Positions 20,928-31,976 of a stretch of 64,000 nucleotides of DNA are shown piece by piece. The notes under the pieces were generated by a model. That model had not been told where the DNA came from. It saw nothing but the letters and a program-made list of their open reading frames with translations, and ran no database searches. Position numbers and translations under genes: made by a program. This stretch comes from Erodium maritimum. Taxonomy: Eukaryota > Streptophyta > Magnoliopsida > Geraniales > Geraniaceae. The DNA is taken from positions 71,170,513 to 71,234,512 of the forward strand of contig OY997593.1 in NCBI GenBank assembly GCA_963921825.1. Reading direction: 5' to 3'. Positions within the stretch are counted from its first letter, which is position 1, and each line of letters starts with the position of its first letter.

Positions 20928-22192
20928 CGGGACCTAAAGGATCTGATCCATCTCATATGAGTCAAAAAGTCGGTACAGTAAAGCTTCATTCCAACACCTA
21001 TATACTAGAACCATTAGTCCTACCACCGTGTCCCCCTCCAAGGAAGGTCGAGTATAGTTTATTTTAGGATTGGGTCCTAAAAGCCACAAGATCCCTCGTA
21101 TCAGTGTATCATGGCCATCCCTTATGGCAATACGAAGTCCTTGCCGTATCAGACTGCGTGGAAAGGATATTGGTCCATGTGAAACTAGGATTGTCGCCTA
21201 TGGTAACCTCGAGAAAGCCTGTATTTGGGAAATAACGGGCTTTCATCACCCTGACCATAATAGACTGTGGCCTATGAATTAAGTTCCAAGCATACTTCCC
21301 CATCAAAGTTGTATCAACATCTTTCAAATGCCAAAATGCCATGTCGCCTGCCTCCTTAGGCATGCACAACTTATCCCAGTACTACCATATAATAGGTCGA
21401 TTCGACATACCCCCACTAGAACCGGGCTAGAGCAATGTGAATCCGAGCGACTATCTTGTAAGGTACACGGAAGACAGACATGACATAGACCGAGAGGGAT
21501 GTGAGCATTGAGCGGATCATAACCTCTCTACCTGCGGGGGGGCAACGTCTTCCCGTCCCAAGAGCGAATACACTTGATAACACGGTCCCCCCAAGTATGC
21601 CATCGTCGTGTTTCGATTCCTTCCTATCATATTTGGGACCCCAAGATACATTGATGTGGCTGACATCTCTTAAATAGCCAGGATTTGGCAGCAGGCCTGC
21701 CTAACATATGTGGTCGTGTTCTTACTGAAGAGGACTGGAGATTTTTGGAGATTAAGTACCTGGCCGGAGAGCTGGCCAAACAGGCCTAGAATATCCCTAG
21801 CACGATTGGCCTTCTCAGAGGTAGCTCTACAAAATATATAACAATCATCGGCAAAAAAAACATATGAGAAATTTTTGGGGCTTCTCTTGCAACCTGAACG
21901 CCTCTAATATGGCTTACGTCCTAAGATTGTTGCAGTAAAAAAGACATGCCTTCGATATAAAGAAGGAAGAGGTATGGGGACAGAAGGTCCCCTAACAGAG
22001 ACCATGAGAGAGGTGGAGTGTCTCGGCCCCCCGATGAAACCGTATACTTAACAGATTTCATGCAGCAAGAGATTAGGTCAATCCGTTTTGGGGAGTATCC
22101 CAGCGGTTCATGACATTCATCATGTAGTCCTATTCCACTCTATCATAAGCTTTACTCATGTCCAGTTTTAATGTCATAAACCTCATATTACC

Positions 22193-22465
22193 CTAGCGCT
22201 TTCTACAAAGAAAGTGTATGACTTCAAAGGCGACCAGCACGTTATCTTGAATACATCGACCCGGTATAAAAGCTGCTTGTGTGTTAGAAATCACATTTTG
22301 CAGAAGTGGGCAGAGCTGATTAGCTAGGACCTTAGATAGAATACGGAAAATCACATTGCATAGAGCAATCAGACGTAGGTCCGTGACCACATCTGGGTCC
22401 GGCTTCTTGGAAATCAGAATAATGGAGGTATCGTTCAATGCATGGTCGAAGCCCCTTGTTGTCAA
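22193..22465 (-). pseudogene. LINE reverse-transcriptase core fragment
   Basis: Ninety codons with LNDTSIILISKKPDPDV, DLRLIALCNVIFRILSKVLA and FIPGRCIQDNVLVAFE, the first conserved blocks of L1 reverse transcriptase. The usual DLRPISLCN has become DLRLIALCN. The catalytic FADD box downstream is degenerate (FFADDCYIF-like, near 21850). Confidence 0.85.
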
Positions 22466-22567
22466 TACCTCCTAAATAAAACGGATCACCTCATTCGAGA
22501 CTATCGGCCAGAAGTGCTGATGAAATCTTGGGTTCAGGCCATCTGGCTCTAGGGAATTATCAAGACC

Positions 22568-22572
22568 CATTT
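22568..22572. repeat. Target-site duplication of solo LTR, left copy
   Basis: CATTT, identical to 25508-25512. Removing the LTR and one copy restores the LINE reading NSLEPDGLNPRF context. Confidence 0.85.
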
Positions 22573-23464
22573 TGTAAGAACCGCCCGCGGTCGACACCGG
22601 TCGAACAGGTGAAATTTGGGGAAAGTTGACTTTCCGCTGGAAAAGTCAACCGATGACTCCGGGAGTCATTCGAGATCCTTCCGGGACCCCAAAAGCTTAG
22701 TCATCATTACTGTTAGCTTAGTTGGGTCGTTTCCTTTCAATTGAGTACTTTTGCGAAAAAAAAGTCAAATCCAGATCAAACTAGGTCAAATTAGGGGCTT
22801 TATCGAATTAAATTAATTGGGCTGAAAGGAATAAGGGTAGAGGTGGACCCCAGATGGACACATGTCCATGATGTCTTGGATGAGAAGAAAATGGTGGAGA
22901 AATACCCAATTGCCCTCATTTTGGGCCAAATGAGGAGAAAGGGAGTAAGAGGGGCAAAAGGGTCTTTTCTAGTTTAGGTTAAAGGCAACATGTGAGCACC
23001 AATTCAGCCCATTTTACACCCTTGGCCAAAATTGGTAGAGAGAGAGAAGGGTTGAAGCCTCCATTTCTTGAAGAAGAAGAAAGTGAAGAAAAGGAGCTCC
23101 TTTGGTTGATTCTCAACACTAATCTTCTCCAAACTAACTTCATTCTCATCCCTTCTTCATTCCTAAGGTGAGTACCCATTAAAAACTCACTTTCAATGAA
23201 CTTTGGGGTTGTGGGTTTGGTAGAAATTGCATTAACTAGGCTTGGGTTCATAAGTTTGAGGTTTGTCTTGATTAAAAGGTTGATTTTGTGGAGAAAAGTG
23301 GAGATTGATGATAGAAATCATTTGGGTTTTTATTGTTTTGATGAAACCCAATATGGGTCTTGGAGTATTGAGGTTTGTGGGACTGATTTTGGAGGTTAAC
23401 AATGGAGTTTTTAGGGGTTGAATTCGTGGAGAAGAAGTTGGAGGAAGGAGAAGGACGAAACTGT

Positions 23465-23640
23465 TTGGATCCGTCACGGATCCGTGACGGGGACCGTGAC
23501 GGAGTACGTCACGGCTCCGTGACGGCACACGTTACGGTTCCGTGACGTCATCCGTGACGGTGAACATCACGGTTCCATGACCCGAACCGTGACGGAGCCC
23601 GTCAAGGCTCCGTGACCCGAACCGTGATGGATCAGAATTG
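23465..23640. repeat. Cluster of GTGACGG / CCGTCAC motifs inside the LTR
   Basis: About a dozen copies of CCGTGAC, GTGACGG or CCGTCACGG in alternating orientation within 175 bp, including one TGACGTCA. Spacing is about 14-20 bp. Adjacent inverted copies form short hairpins (for example CCGTCACGGATCCGTGACGG). Confidence 0.8.
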
Positions 23641-24379
23641 GACCTTTTGGGTCCATTTTGGTCGTTTTCGAGTAAGTAGGAAGGTTATCTATAACCGAGC
23701 CTATTGGGGGTTAGTTTGGGATGTTTCCTCTTTAAACCGCCCTTGAATTATTATTAATCCTCGTATAACTTTGTGATCTTAGACGTTGTTTCCGAGCACG
23801 ATGGAGGAGGCTACTGGGCGACTCGTGTTTGCTCGTGTTTGGATAGCGGTTGAGGTAGGGAAAAGTAGCGAATACCGGTTTAATTGCGGAAAGTTACTAG
23901 TATGCATATAGGTTCTCGATAAAATATAGAATCGTATGTAGGATGTGAATAACTAGCGTAGTCATATAAATATGGAACCACTTGCGGGCCAGGTCGTGCT
24001 CGTAAGTGTGGGAATTGATGTGATGTATTATCACATGTGGGTCCCTGGTTGGGCCCGTAGGATTGTGTGTTGGTTGCGCTTTTTTGTGATTAGTAGCTTG
24101 TACTGTTCGATATGTGGTATGTTCCGTTGTTAAATTAAGGATCATGATATGTTATGAGAACGTGGTACATGTTAGTGTGAATTATCGCCTTGTGATATGA
24201 TCGGGTGATTGATAGACCGATGTGGTGTGTTCGGTAAGATTTGTTTGGTATGATATGCCGATGTGATATGTTTGGTATGATATGTTTGAGGATGATGTTC
24301 CAGTCCGATATCGTGGCTGATGTTGTGTGTTCTGGCACGATACGTTCCGAGGCTGTGTGTTCCGGTTCGATACCTATAT

Positions 24380-24610
24380 CGATGGATGGTTCCGATATAG
24401 GATATCTAGACCGAGGCTTCCGGTATGATATCTATACCGTGGAGGATTCCGGTATAAGATATCTAGGCCGAGGATTGGTTCTGGTGCGATATCTGTGTTG
24501 TATGTGTGTATTCCGGTACAGGATATCTAGAGCCGAGGAGGGTATTCCAGAGCAATGTTTATACCGAAGAGGATTCCGGTATAGGATACCTAGGCCGAGG
24601 TTGATTTTCC
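24380..24610. repeat. Degenerate minisatellite inside the LTR
   Basis: Four copies of GGTATAGGATATCTAGRCCGAGG spaced about 55-65 bp apart, alternating with GATATCTATACCG-like blocks. Variation between copies is moderate. Confidence 0.7.
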
Positions 24611-27255
24611 GGTATGGTATGTGTGATGTGATTTGTACCCCGTGCTACGGGAGGATACCCGACCGACGGAGGATTCCGGTCCGCTATATTATGAGTTGCA
24701 CCCCGATGTTGTGCGTTCTGGGAAGATTTCTAGGTCGATGTCGAGTTCGGTACGATGAGTCGGGATATGGGAGGCCGACGCATTTCTCTGGGATACTAAG
24801 GGTGTGGAAGTGGTTGTTAATGATATTACTCTGTGTGTTGATCTATTTTGGTTGTTGTGATTACTTACGTCTACTATGTGATCCTTTGTGATTTTGAATA
24901 CATTTATACATGAGTTCAGTGTATTGTCGTGCGAGTTTGCACGCGTGGTCAGTTGTGAGATAACCGAGGTCGTTGTCCTTTGAGAATTGTTTAGGTGACG
25001 GGTGCTAAGAGCATGGTTGAAAAGGAATGTATGATTGTCGGTTCAGTATCGAGTTGGATATACGGGTTGCTCCCGAGTGGGGGTCAAGCGTTGTCTTGGG
25101 TTACTTGTTTAACTGATTCGTTAGTTATTGTGCCTACTAGTATGCCATAATTGGACAGTTACCCGTGGTGGTGGTGGGCGGATAGCTCATCCCCTTCACT
25201 ACTTTTTTCCTACTAAGCGAAAGCTCACCCCCTTTTCTACTATTCTACAGGTTTTGATCGAGATTTGATTTAGAGGACGTCTCGGGGCGTGGGAGCTTAA
25301 CGAGAGTCCTACTTTGGATGGTCTAGAGACGTACTTTCCTTTTTGTATTAAACTTCTTATTACGTGGTTTCGAGCTTTTGACTCTTATTATCAGGATTGA
25401 TCGGTTTGAACTGTTGTTGGAGTTTATTTCATTAAATATTTGTTTACTTTATTATTATTTTTAGTTCACATCTCGAGTCCGGTCAAAACCGAATTTGGGG
25501 CGTAACACATTTGGAACACAACTGATTTAACCTTTGAGGCTAATCCCGGAGACAAGAGAGTTACATTATCATTTGACGTAATATGTCGAGGTTAGTAAAT
25601 AGGGGAATCTCTAAGGTCCGGCTGGCTACTCATGAAGAGATGACCAAAGTAGTCCATAATCAGCTCCCTCATGTTTTGAAGGCCACTACGACATTAATCC
25701 GTCAACCATAAGAGAAAGCAGCCTGAAAAAACTTTGTATTCCGATCCCTTCAGCCAGCTAGTGCAGCTTCGTTTGTTGCCTCCAGAACGCATCTTGCTCC
25801 CCAAGAGCTCGTTCGTACTGAATTTGTATAGCCTTCTGTCGGTGTACCCCAACCCTATCTGTCCGTCCATTCAACTCCGCAATACGACGTTGGCACCACT
25901 TAATGTGGTTGACGTTCTTCCTAAAATGGTGACGTCCCCAATCATTTAGAGTGGTCCCTACCTTACGGATCACTTCTACAATAGGTTTTGATTTATGTTT
26001 ATCCCAGTGTTCCTAAACCACTCGACCATAATCTGGATCCCGTATCTATTGCGACTGAAATCTGAACTTCGGAGGTCCCCAGTGAGGCATCTTACGAGAT
26101 AGGGATAAGAGGACATGCTAGTGATCAGAAGTGGTTATACCGGTGTTATAAAAGTCCAGATCAGGGAGAGTAGTAAAATTAGTTAGAGATTAAAGCCTTG
26201 TCTAGACGAGATTGAACCATGCGATCGTGATTTCGACCCTTAAACCAAGTGTACTGGTGGTCGATCATCGGAACATCCACCAAATTCAACTCATCAACCA
26301 AGGAACAAAAGTCCGCTATTAGGCTCATAGGGTATGTGCCTCCATCTGTAGTTTCATCCGGATCAAGGATATCATTAAAGTCCGTTATCAGAATCCAATT
26401 TGGGCGTGATGGTGTGACAACCGGTGTATCATCTCCCACGTTTGATGCCTAAGCTCTCGATGAGCTTCTCCATAGATACCCGTTAATCTTATTTCTACAT
26501 GACCAGGTGCCGAGACCTCCACATCGACGAGTGCTTGTCCAATATCCGAGGCATCACATCAATCCAAGGAACCCAGAATAATGTCAGGCCCCGGTGAGTA
26601 GTCGAGAACGGAACGCAGAGGAAATCCTGGAATCCAAGTAAGCGAGAGAGCAATGCGCACTTCTGATCGGCCAGTAAGGTCTCCGAGAGGAACACCAAGT
26701 GTGGCCGATGGTCCCGTAGCACATGGTGTAGGTGCTGTTTATCTAGCCAGGTCCTCATACCTTAGCAATTCAACACCAGGACACGAATGTCCGGCTTTTC
26801 AGGCAACAGCGGAAGAACCCCCGATCATGGGTCCCAATTACGATGCGCAAAAGATCTAGGTATTGTCTGGGGCAAGGATATTAGGGATGGGGTTCGGCGG
26901 GTCTGTGAGAGAGGATGGGATGGCGGAGAATGGGGGAGAGTTGTTGAACGGGGTCGAGATGGGGATCGAATCCTCACATGAGAAGCATGAGAAATCACCA
27001 TAGGAGGGGTCAAGACATTGATGCCTCTCTGGGAAGGGATCTCTTCCGATCCTGGACTAGACGAGGGCGGAGCAAGGAATTCTGAGAGACTACGCAAGGA
27101 ATTTTGAGAGACTACGCATGGTGGGGGAAGAGATTTGACAGGAACTGGACCGAGAGGAACAAAGACGACGCGACCGCGAGGGACGACGACGCAAAAAGGG
27201 AGAAAATCTAACAGAGCGATCCATAGTATCAAATACTTTAGGAATTTATAAAAAT

Positions 27256-27269
27256 TCTCTTAGACTCTT
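27256..27269. repeat. Target-site duplication of LINE, right copy
   Basis: TCTCTTAGACTCTT, matching 19814-19827 exactly. Confidence 0.85.
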
Positions 27270-27670
27270 GACATCAATAGTTTGTGAAAATTCTCTCTGA
27301 TATTTTGTAATACTCAAATTTTAAATATATATATATATATAAAAAAAAAACTTCATGTTACGCAATCTATTCGAAAGATACGACTTTTTTTTTTCTCTCC
27401 CTAGGATATCTACGTACCTAACATGATGACATATTTTCAAATATTCATAATCAATTCATGATTTCCAAAAAAAAATACGAGGGATCATAATGGCCATTAA
27501 AAAATGTGTGGTTACAAAGCTACTACTCACCTACCAACCAACACTAAAATTTTAAATTATCAATATTTGTCTTTTTTTACATGTTATGTATATTTGTTTT
27601 AAAATTATGATTTATCTTTTAAAAATAAAAGATAAATAAATATCAAAACTTTCATGTTGTTTTTCTTCTC
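27270..27670. other. AT-rich spacer with (AT)n microsatellite
   Basis: Includes ATATATATATATATA at about 27326-27340 followed by an A-run. No gene is visible. Confidence 0.5.
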
Positions 27671-28260
27671 TATATTTTTTTTGATGAAAAACAGGAGGCA
27701 TCAATTTTATATATCAGTCAAAATGACATACGTACAATCTGATGACAACGCACAAGCGAATGATAAATATTACAAAGTCCATACTAACTAGCCTATAATA
27801 TTACCGACTCCCTACCAAAACCAGAATGCAAAACAGAGCGCCCTATAATGTGCAAACAACGTGCACGTCAAAAGTGCAACAACGTGCACACCAAACTGTG
27901 TCACATAACGGCACACCAAACTGTGCAACAAGTGCACACCAAACGTGCAACAAGTGCACACTCAATCTGCACTAAGTGCAGTTATTGAAAACAGTAAGCA
28001 AAATGAAAATTTAAACCTAGCTGATTCAGAGTCGCCTCCGGCAGATAAGGGATCTTGACCCAAGGATCCCAAAGAGGGACCAAAACAATTTCGACCGGAG
28101 ACGTCACAGACTCCGAAAATCAGGAGAAGAAAAGGGGGACAGGGGAAAGAGGAGAAGGAAGTCCTCCGCCGTCCATCAACATGGCTGAAGCCATAGTTGA
28201 CACCGGCGGAGGAAAACAAGGTGTGGCAGCTGAAAGGTTGGGTAGGGTTGGGGGGCTACG
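27671..28260 (-). mobile_element. LINE 3' end fragment (tentative)
   Basis: A T-run at 27672-27683 would be a poly-A tail on the minus strand. The adjacent TTGATGAAAAACAGG and ATCAATTTTATATATCAG resemble LINE 3' ends. The fragment contains the GTGCA-type minisatellite. No reverse-transcriptase codons remain. Confidence 0.35.
27840..27980. repeat. Minisatellite of GTGCACACCAAA-type units
   Basis: Six to seven imperfect units built from GTGCAACAAGTGCACACCAA, with some shortened. Unit length is mostly 20-24 bp. GTGCAC is itself palindromic. Confidence 0.75.
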
Positions 28261-29510
28261 AAGTCTCTACCAGTCTTACAAATACGTTATTGAATACACT
28301 AATTTGCTAGAAATTTTGTTTTTTTTCTTCTCCTTATTTGAATTAAAAGAAGGGAGTGATTACGTAGCTCATGCCTCCCTTGTTAATTCTTCTTGTCAAC
28401 CCTGGCTCGTTTCGTCGATCTCGTCGTTGATCTTCATGGGCTTCGTCCCGTTCGCCACCACATTTTGGCATCGCATCGTTATGACATGCCTCCGACTCAT
28501 CGCAGCGACCATCCTAACCGTCATCACCGCTGAGATCTCAATCCTTTTCACCGTTGTGCCCTCAGCCGTAAACCTTAGTGGCTCTTCAGCAACCTCCACA
28601 ATACCGCCACCCTCTAATCCTGATAGGGCAAACTACTTTACCATATTAGGGTCCGTGCAACTACTACCCGTCTTCACGGTGGGTCCAATAACCATTTTAC
28701 TAAGGTCGTCAACTGTCGAGGTCTAGACCCTTCTTTTCCCCTTCATACTACCGACTCGCTCCCCGCCTCTCTTAGTGGGAAATATCCCGGTATTTCTGAG
28801 TTTGCCAATTGTGGGGACGCTTGTTGACCCACCTAAGGGAAGCATATATAGATATCCAAGCGGTCGCTCATGTTTCGTCGTCACCATCAGCCCCATTAAG
28901 GGGAGACGACTCTGCTGGGGCAGAGGCGAGGTCTACAAAGTAGTCTCGCTGGTCATCATGAAAGCTCTAAGGCCGAACGGGGTGTCCTTGAGGAGCCACA
29001 CTCCGACTGCTACTGAACAAACCCTACTTGTTCTTCAGACTCCTCTGTTCTCTAGTTTACTCCTTGCACGACTGCTCAGACAAAGCAGGTCAGTTCATGT
29101 CGAGACGTGGAAAGTCTATGTATCGCTCATTATATGAATAGGGAACCACCCCTTAATTTTCTCCTTAGTTTTACTGAACATCCAATCACAAGCTTAGTGT
29201 TTCTGTTTTTTATGATTTTCCACTGATGTACGATTTTTATGATCTACAATTCAATAAAACGTTATCTATTGTGCTAAAAAAGTGTGAAAATTCTTAACTT
29301 TTTTACTATTGTTTTAAAAAAATTATTAAATATAAAACCGTTATTTTGTAATAAATTTACATTTTTATACCATGACAACTTCAGATATTTCTATAAAATT
29401 ATGAAAATAGAAAACCTCGGTCGAGTTGAAAAAAATTTATACATCGTCATATCTTTTTTGTTTGAAGTAAAATATCTTCAGACTTTTTTTGAAATAAAAA
29501 TATCTTCAGA
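28261..29510. other. Unassigned GC-rich then AT-rich DNA
   Basis: 28330-29130 is GC-rich with long ORFs on both strands (28055-28726 and 28775-29137 plus). Their products are hydrophobic or low-complexity with no motif I recognise. Codon-like bias is not obvious, and the 28055 ORF runs across the edge of a probable LINE tail. This is more likely transposon-derived than a gene. 29140-29510 is plain AT-rich spacer. Confidence 0.3.
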
Positions 29511-30006
29511 CTTTAAAGCATCCACAACACATAAGTTGGACGCCGGCGGGGATAATTAAAATATTATTTTTGGGCCTCACCGTCAGCCCCAAAGCCCATG
29601 GCCCTGCAATGCTAAAATTTTAGTCGACTGTTTGCTACTAAATGTTAGATTAAAATAATATTAAATATACACGTTTATTATATAAAAAAACACAACACAT
29701 CACACACAAGCGAAAAAATAAAACCTGATTACAAGTACACGTTATTATCACCGAAGCGGAAAATAAACATATCATGTTCATGATTTATATTTCGTTGACG
29801 TATTGTAGCCACTTCGGTTGGTCTTTAACGAGTTCTCAAATCGTGAACTTCGTGAAGTGTTGGCGATGTTGGGCCCAATAATCATCAGCATACAAGGTTC
29901 GAAGTTGAGCTTCGGTTTGTCCCGGAAGATGAGCATGTAGTCTTTGACGGTATAATACATTGAAACGATATACCTTATCGGAGATCTGTTGCTAGTTGTC
30001 CCTGCA

Positions 30007-30300
30007 CTACTTCTGTATTCGCATCGGTGAGTCAACTGAGGCACTTTGGACGTAGTTAGCTAACACCTCCGGCCAATACCAAGTATTTAGCCCCGGATGG
30101 GCATGATGTAGCCAACATAGCACCAATATCATATCTTCTTCATGTACCCACGAGTTGCATACGGGGTTGTCGACCATGAGTGGTTCGGTGTAGGAAAAAG
30201 TTTGGAAAGGTTCTTTGAAGGAAGAGAGGTCTTGAAGTATGGAGGTGCGGAAATAATTGATGGAAGAGGTGGCATTTATAGCCATAAAACCGCCGGCCAC
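30007..30300 (-). pseudogene. Possible second degenerate ORF in the same element
   Basis: A 97-codon ORF with NSWVHEEDMILVLCWLHHAHP, which weakly resembles another W.xEED..L..AW start of a Myb-like domain. The rest is unrecognised. It may be a second degenerate Myb-like copy or coincidence. Confidence 0.25.
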
Positions 30301-30508
30301 CCAAGGGTATTTTGGACATTTTGCATGTGTAGTGCAATTATGTCACGCAACCCAAGGCAAGTGGAATGAAAAATGAAAAAAAAATCCAAATGCAATTCAA
30401 AGTGTAATTCAACAAAGTAATTAAATAACTGATAACCACCGACAACCAAAACGATGAAATACGACGAAAAAAATCAGAACGACAAGGAAACAAACATTTA
30501 GTTAAAAT

Positions 30509-30940
30509 TTAATAACCACCGACAATGAGTCTCCACCAACGTTTCCACCCAAATTGGTGGCCTTCATTCTTCGCATAAATCTCCTCGGCCAATGTCGTGA
30601 TTTCGTCATCTGTCCGGCCGCTTTTATGGTCCTTCGCTATCCATACGTAATACCCATGGAACTTCGTCACTTTAGGATTGACTATGGCCAATTGGTCCTT
30701 GCACTCCTTCACGCTCCTCTCAGGATCATCTGGTTCACGCATGGAAGCTACATCGAACGCGATTTTCCTCTAACACTTGACGTTCTTTATCCTATTCCCG
30801 TGAATGGAATCTAAGGAATTCGTCATCCAAGCGCGAACAAGACACTCATCCTCATCGGCACTCCATACTCTTTGTGTCACCCTTTTTGGTTGTCGACTCG
30901 ACTCGGTGTACATTTCCCCACAAGTGAGACACATCTCCAT
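30509..30940 (-). pseudogene. Myb/SANT-like ORF of PIF/Harbinger-like element, one in-frame stop
   Basis: Starts MEMCLTCGEMYTESS. The DNA-binding region reads RVWSADEDECLVRAWMTNS then DSIHGN, with the helix signature W..DED..L..AW. An in-frame TAG at 30770-30772 interrupts it. Beyond the stop the same frame continues RKIAFDVAS, then KVTKFHGYYVWIAKDHKSGR and EGHQFGWKRWWRLI, as in intact family members. With the single stop removed the frame is open for about 143 codons. The usual QTGNTFW segment is absent or altered (NRIKNVKC). Such proteins bind element ends and help import the transposase. Confidence 0.7.
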
Positions 30941-31440
30941 TGCGAACAAAAGAACAATTGCAAAGAAAGAGTAGACTAGTAGTTTTTGTTGATGTGTGAA
31001 AAGGGATGGGAGTTTGTTGTTTAAATAGGGGAATAATTTGAAATGGGGTCTGCCAGCGTCTTGCCACGTGTTATCAGTGTGTGCATTTCCAACGCTCAAC
31101 GCTGCATTCGAGGCCACAACGCCAGTGGTAAGTGCTAGCAGCAAGCTCAACTGCTCTATTCTCCGCCAACAATGAATCTGCTGCTCTCCACCAGCTCCCA
31201 GCCACTAACTATTCACCGTCAATAGCTCTCCGCCAACTCGCCACCAACAATGTGGATGCTCTAAATAGCTAGTGGGGAAGGTTCAGATCCCACAATCCAT
31301 TAGAATACAGTATTGTCCAAACTTATTTAAAAATTATTTTCCACTAAAACATTATAATAAATCATAAACCTTTTTTCACAAAATATAAAAGCCCACCAGT
31401 ACTTTCACTCCACGTGTCCATCTCACCAAGCCCGGATCTC

Positions 31441-31447
31441 TATAAAG
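31441..31447 (+). promoter_or_regulatory. Probable TATA box of PAO2
   Basis: CTATAAAG, about 510 bases before the start codon. It is followed after about 45 bases by a CT-repeat (31489-31504), a common plant core-promoter or leader feature. Confidence 0.5.
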
Positions 31448-31661
31448 CCCAGACCCGAGACCCAATTACCTAAAAAAGAAAATTCAGATCTCTCTCTCTC
31501 TCTGAAATTATAAATTCATATTATTTCTCTCTCTTAATTCCTTGTTAATTTCTCTGCAAAATTTATAGAAAATTCCGATCAAATCTCTCTCGACATTCGG
31601 AGATAAATTCCAATTTCCAAAAATCTCTGTTTCCCCTTTTCCTTTTCGCCTCCGATTGCGC

Positions 31662-31715
31662 ATGATCTCTGTGATTTGGAGGTTCGGAAACCCCCAATTC
31701 GGTGGAGACGATTGA
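31662..31715 (+). promoter_or_regulatory. uORF 1 of PAO2 leader
   Basis: ATG at 31662 in a weak context (GCGCATGA), 17 codons beginning MISVIWRFG, stop TGA at 31713-31715. It lies wholly inside the leader. Confidence 0.5.
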
Positions 31716-31748
31716 GAAATTGGGGCCGTGGAATTGGAAAAGAGGCGC

Positions 31749-31976
31749 ATGAGCTGGTTGGGAAATCTGGAGTTTTCGTCTACGAGTTCGAATCATTTCA
31801 TTACCTGTCTGCTGATTTTTATTCTTCATTATTCGCCTCAATTGCCCTCTCTCTTTAAGCTTGAGAAAAAATCGTTAGATCCGTTATTATTGTCGTCGAT
31901 ACCCTCAAGTAATTCCAGTAATTGTGTTGCTAATCGCCGATTATCGGAAAATTATGGAGTCTGGGTTGAAGAGTAA
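31749..31976 (+). promoter_or_regulatory. uORF 2 of PAO2 leader, overlapping the main start
   Basis: ATG at 31749 (GCGCATGA, weak context), 75 codons beginning MSWLGNLEFSS, stop TAA at 31974-31976. The stop lies 20 bases past the main ATG at 31954 and in another frame, so a ribosome using it cannot start PAO. The main ATG has a strong context (A at -3, G at +4), which fits leaky scanning. A leader intron could remove it; I cannot exclude that. Confidence 0.5.

Larger units (their letters stand above)
22573..25507. mobile_element. Solo LTR, about 2.9 kb, probably Ty3/gypsy
   Basis: Starts TGTAAGAACCGCCC and ends GGGGCGTAACA, flanked by a perfect 5-bp duplication CATTT. There is no internal domain, primer-binding site or polypurine tract next to it, so it is a solo LTR left by LTR-LTR recombination. 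Length and termini fit long-LTR gypsy elements of the Tekay type, but that lineage call is an inference. It contains a GTGACGG palindrome cluster (23465-23640) and a degenerate GGATATCTAG repeat (24390-24605). A 216-codon ORF at 24241-24891 is low-complexity and arises from the latter repeat, so I do not count it as a gene. Confidence 0.88.
19828..27255 (-). mobile_element. 5'-truncated LINE (L1-type) interrupted by a solo LTR
   Basis: Bounded by the 14-bp duplication TCTCTTAGACTCTT. The poly-A end is at 19828-19834. Reading down the minus strand: a C-terminal ORF1 segment (27232-26825), endonuclease start MRTWLDKQHLHHVLRD and LVFLSETLLADQKC (26758-26495), WILITDFNDILDPDE (26439-26179), QIQYERALGEQDAFWRQQTKLH (25973-25758), the solo LTR, then GLDNSLEPDGLNPRF. 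Reverse transcriptase follows, DTSIILISKKPDPDV and NTQAAFIPGRCIQDNVLVA (22465-22193), with the zinc-binding CGRALESVDHLFLECGF (20720-20640). Without the LTR it is about 4.5 kb, shorter than a full plant L1. Multiple frameshifts leave it dead. Confidence 0.9.
29517..31261 (-). mobile_element. PIF/Harbinger-like element with Myb-like ORF
   Basis: Left end AGCATCCACAAC (29517) and right end, read on the minus strand, GAGCATCCACATTGTTGG (from 31261). TAA flanks both ends (29514-29516 and 31262-31264), as expected for PIF/Harbinger target duplications. The left terminus lacks the leading G. The 1.7-kb interior carries one Myb/trihelix-like ORF (30509-30940) and no recognisable DDE transposase. On the minus strand a TATA-like CTATTTAAAC at 31019-31028 lies about 80 bases upstream of the ORF's ATG. 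Confidence 0.65.

Noticed and set aside
24241-24891. 216-codon plus-strand ORF
   Set aside because: It lies wholly inside the solo LTR and its codons come from the repeated GGTATAGGATATCTAG unit; the product has no motif.
27840-27980. Possible CRISPR-like array
   Set aside because: Units are adjacent with no unique spacers and the DNA is eukaryotic; it is a minisatellite.
28055-28726. 223-codon plus-strand ORF
   Set aside because: It crosses the edge of a probable LINE tail, overlaps opposite-strand ORFs, and resembles no known family.
31676-31858. Leader ORF starting at a non-ATG codon in PAO2
   Set aside because: Only ATG-initiated uORFs at 31662 and 31749 were kept; the longer frames need TTG starts.
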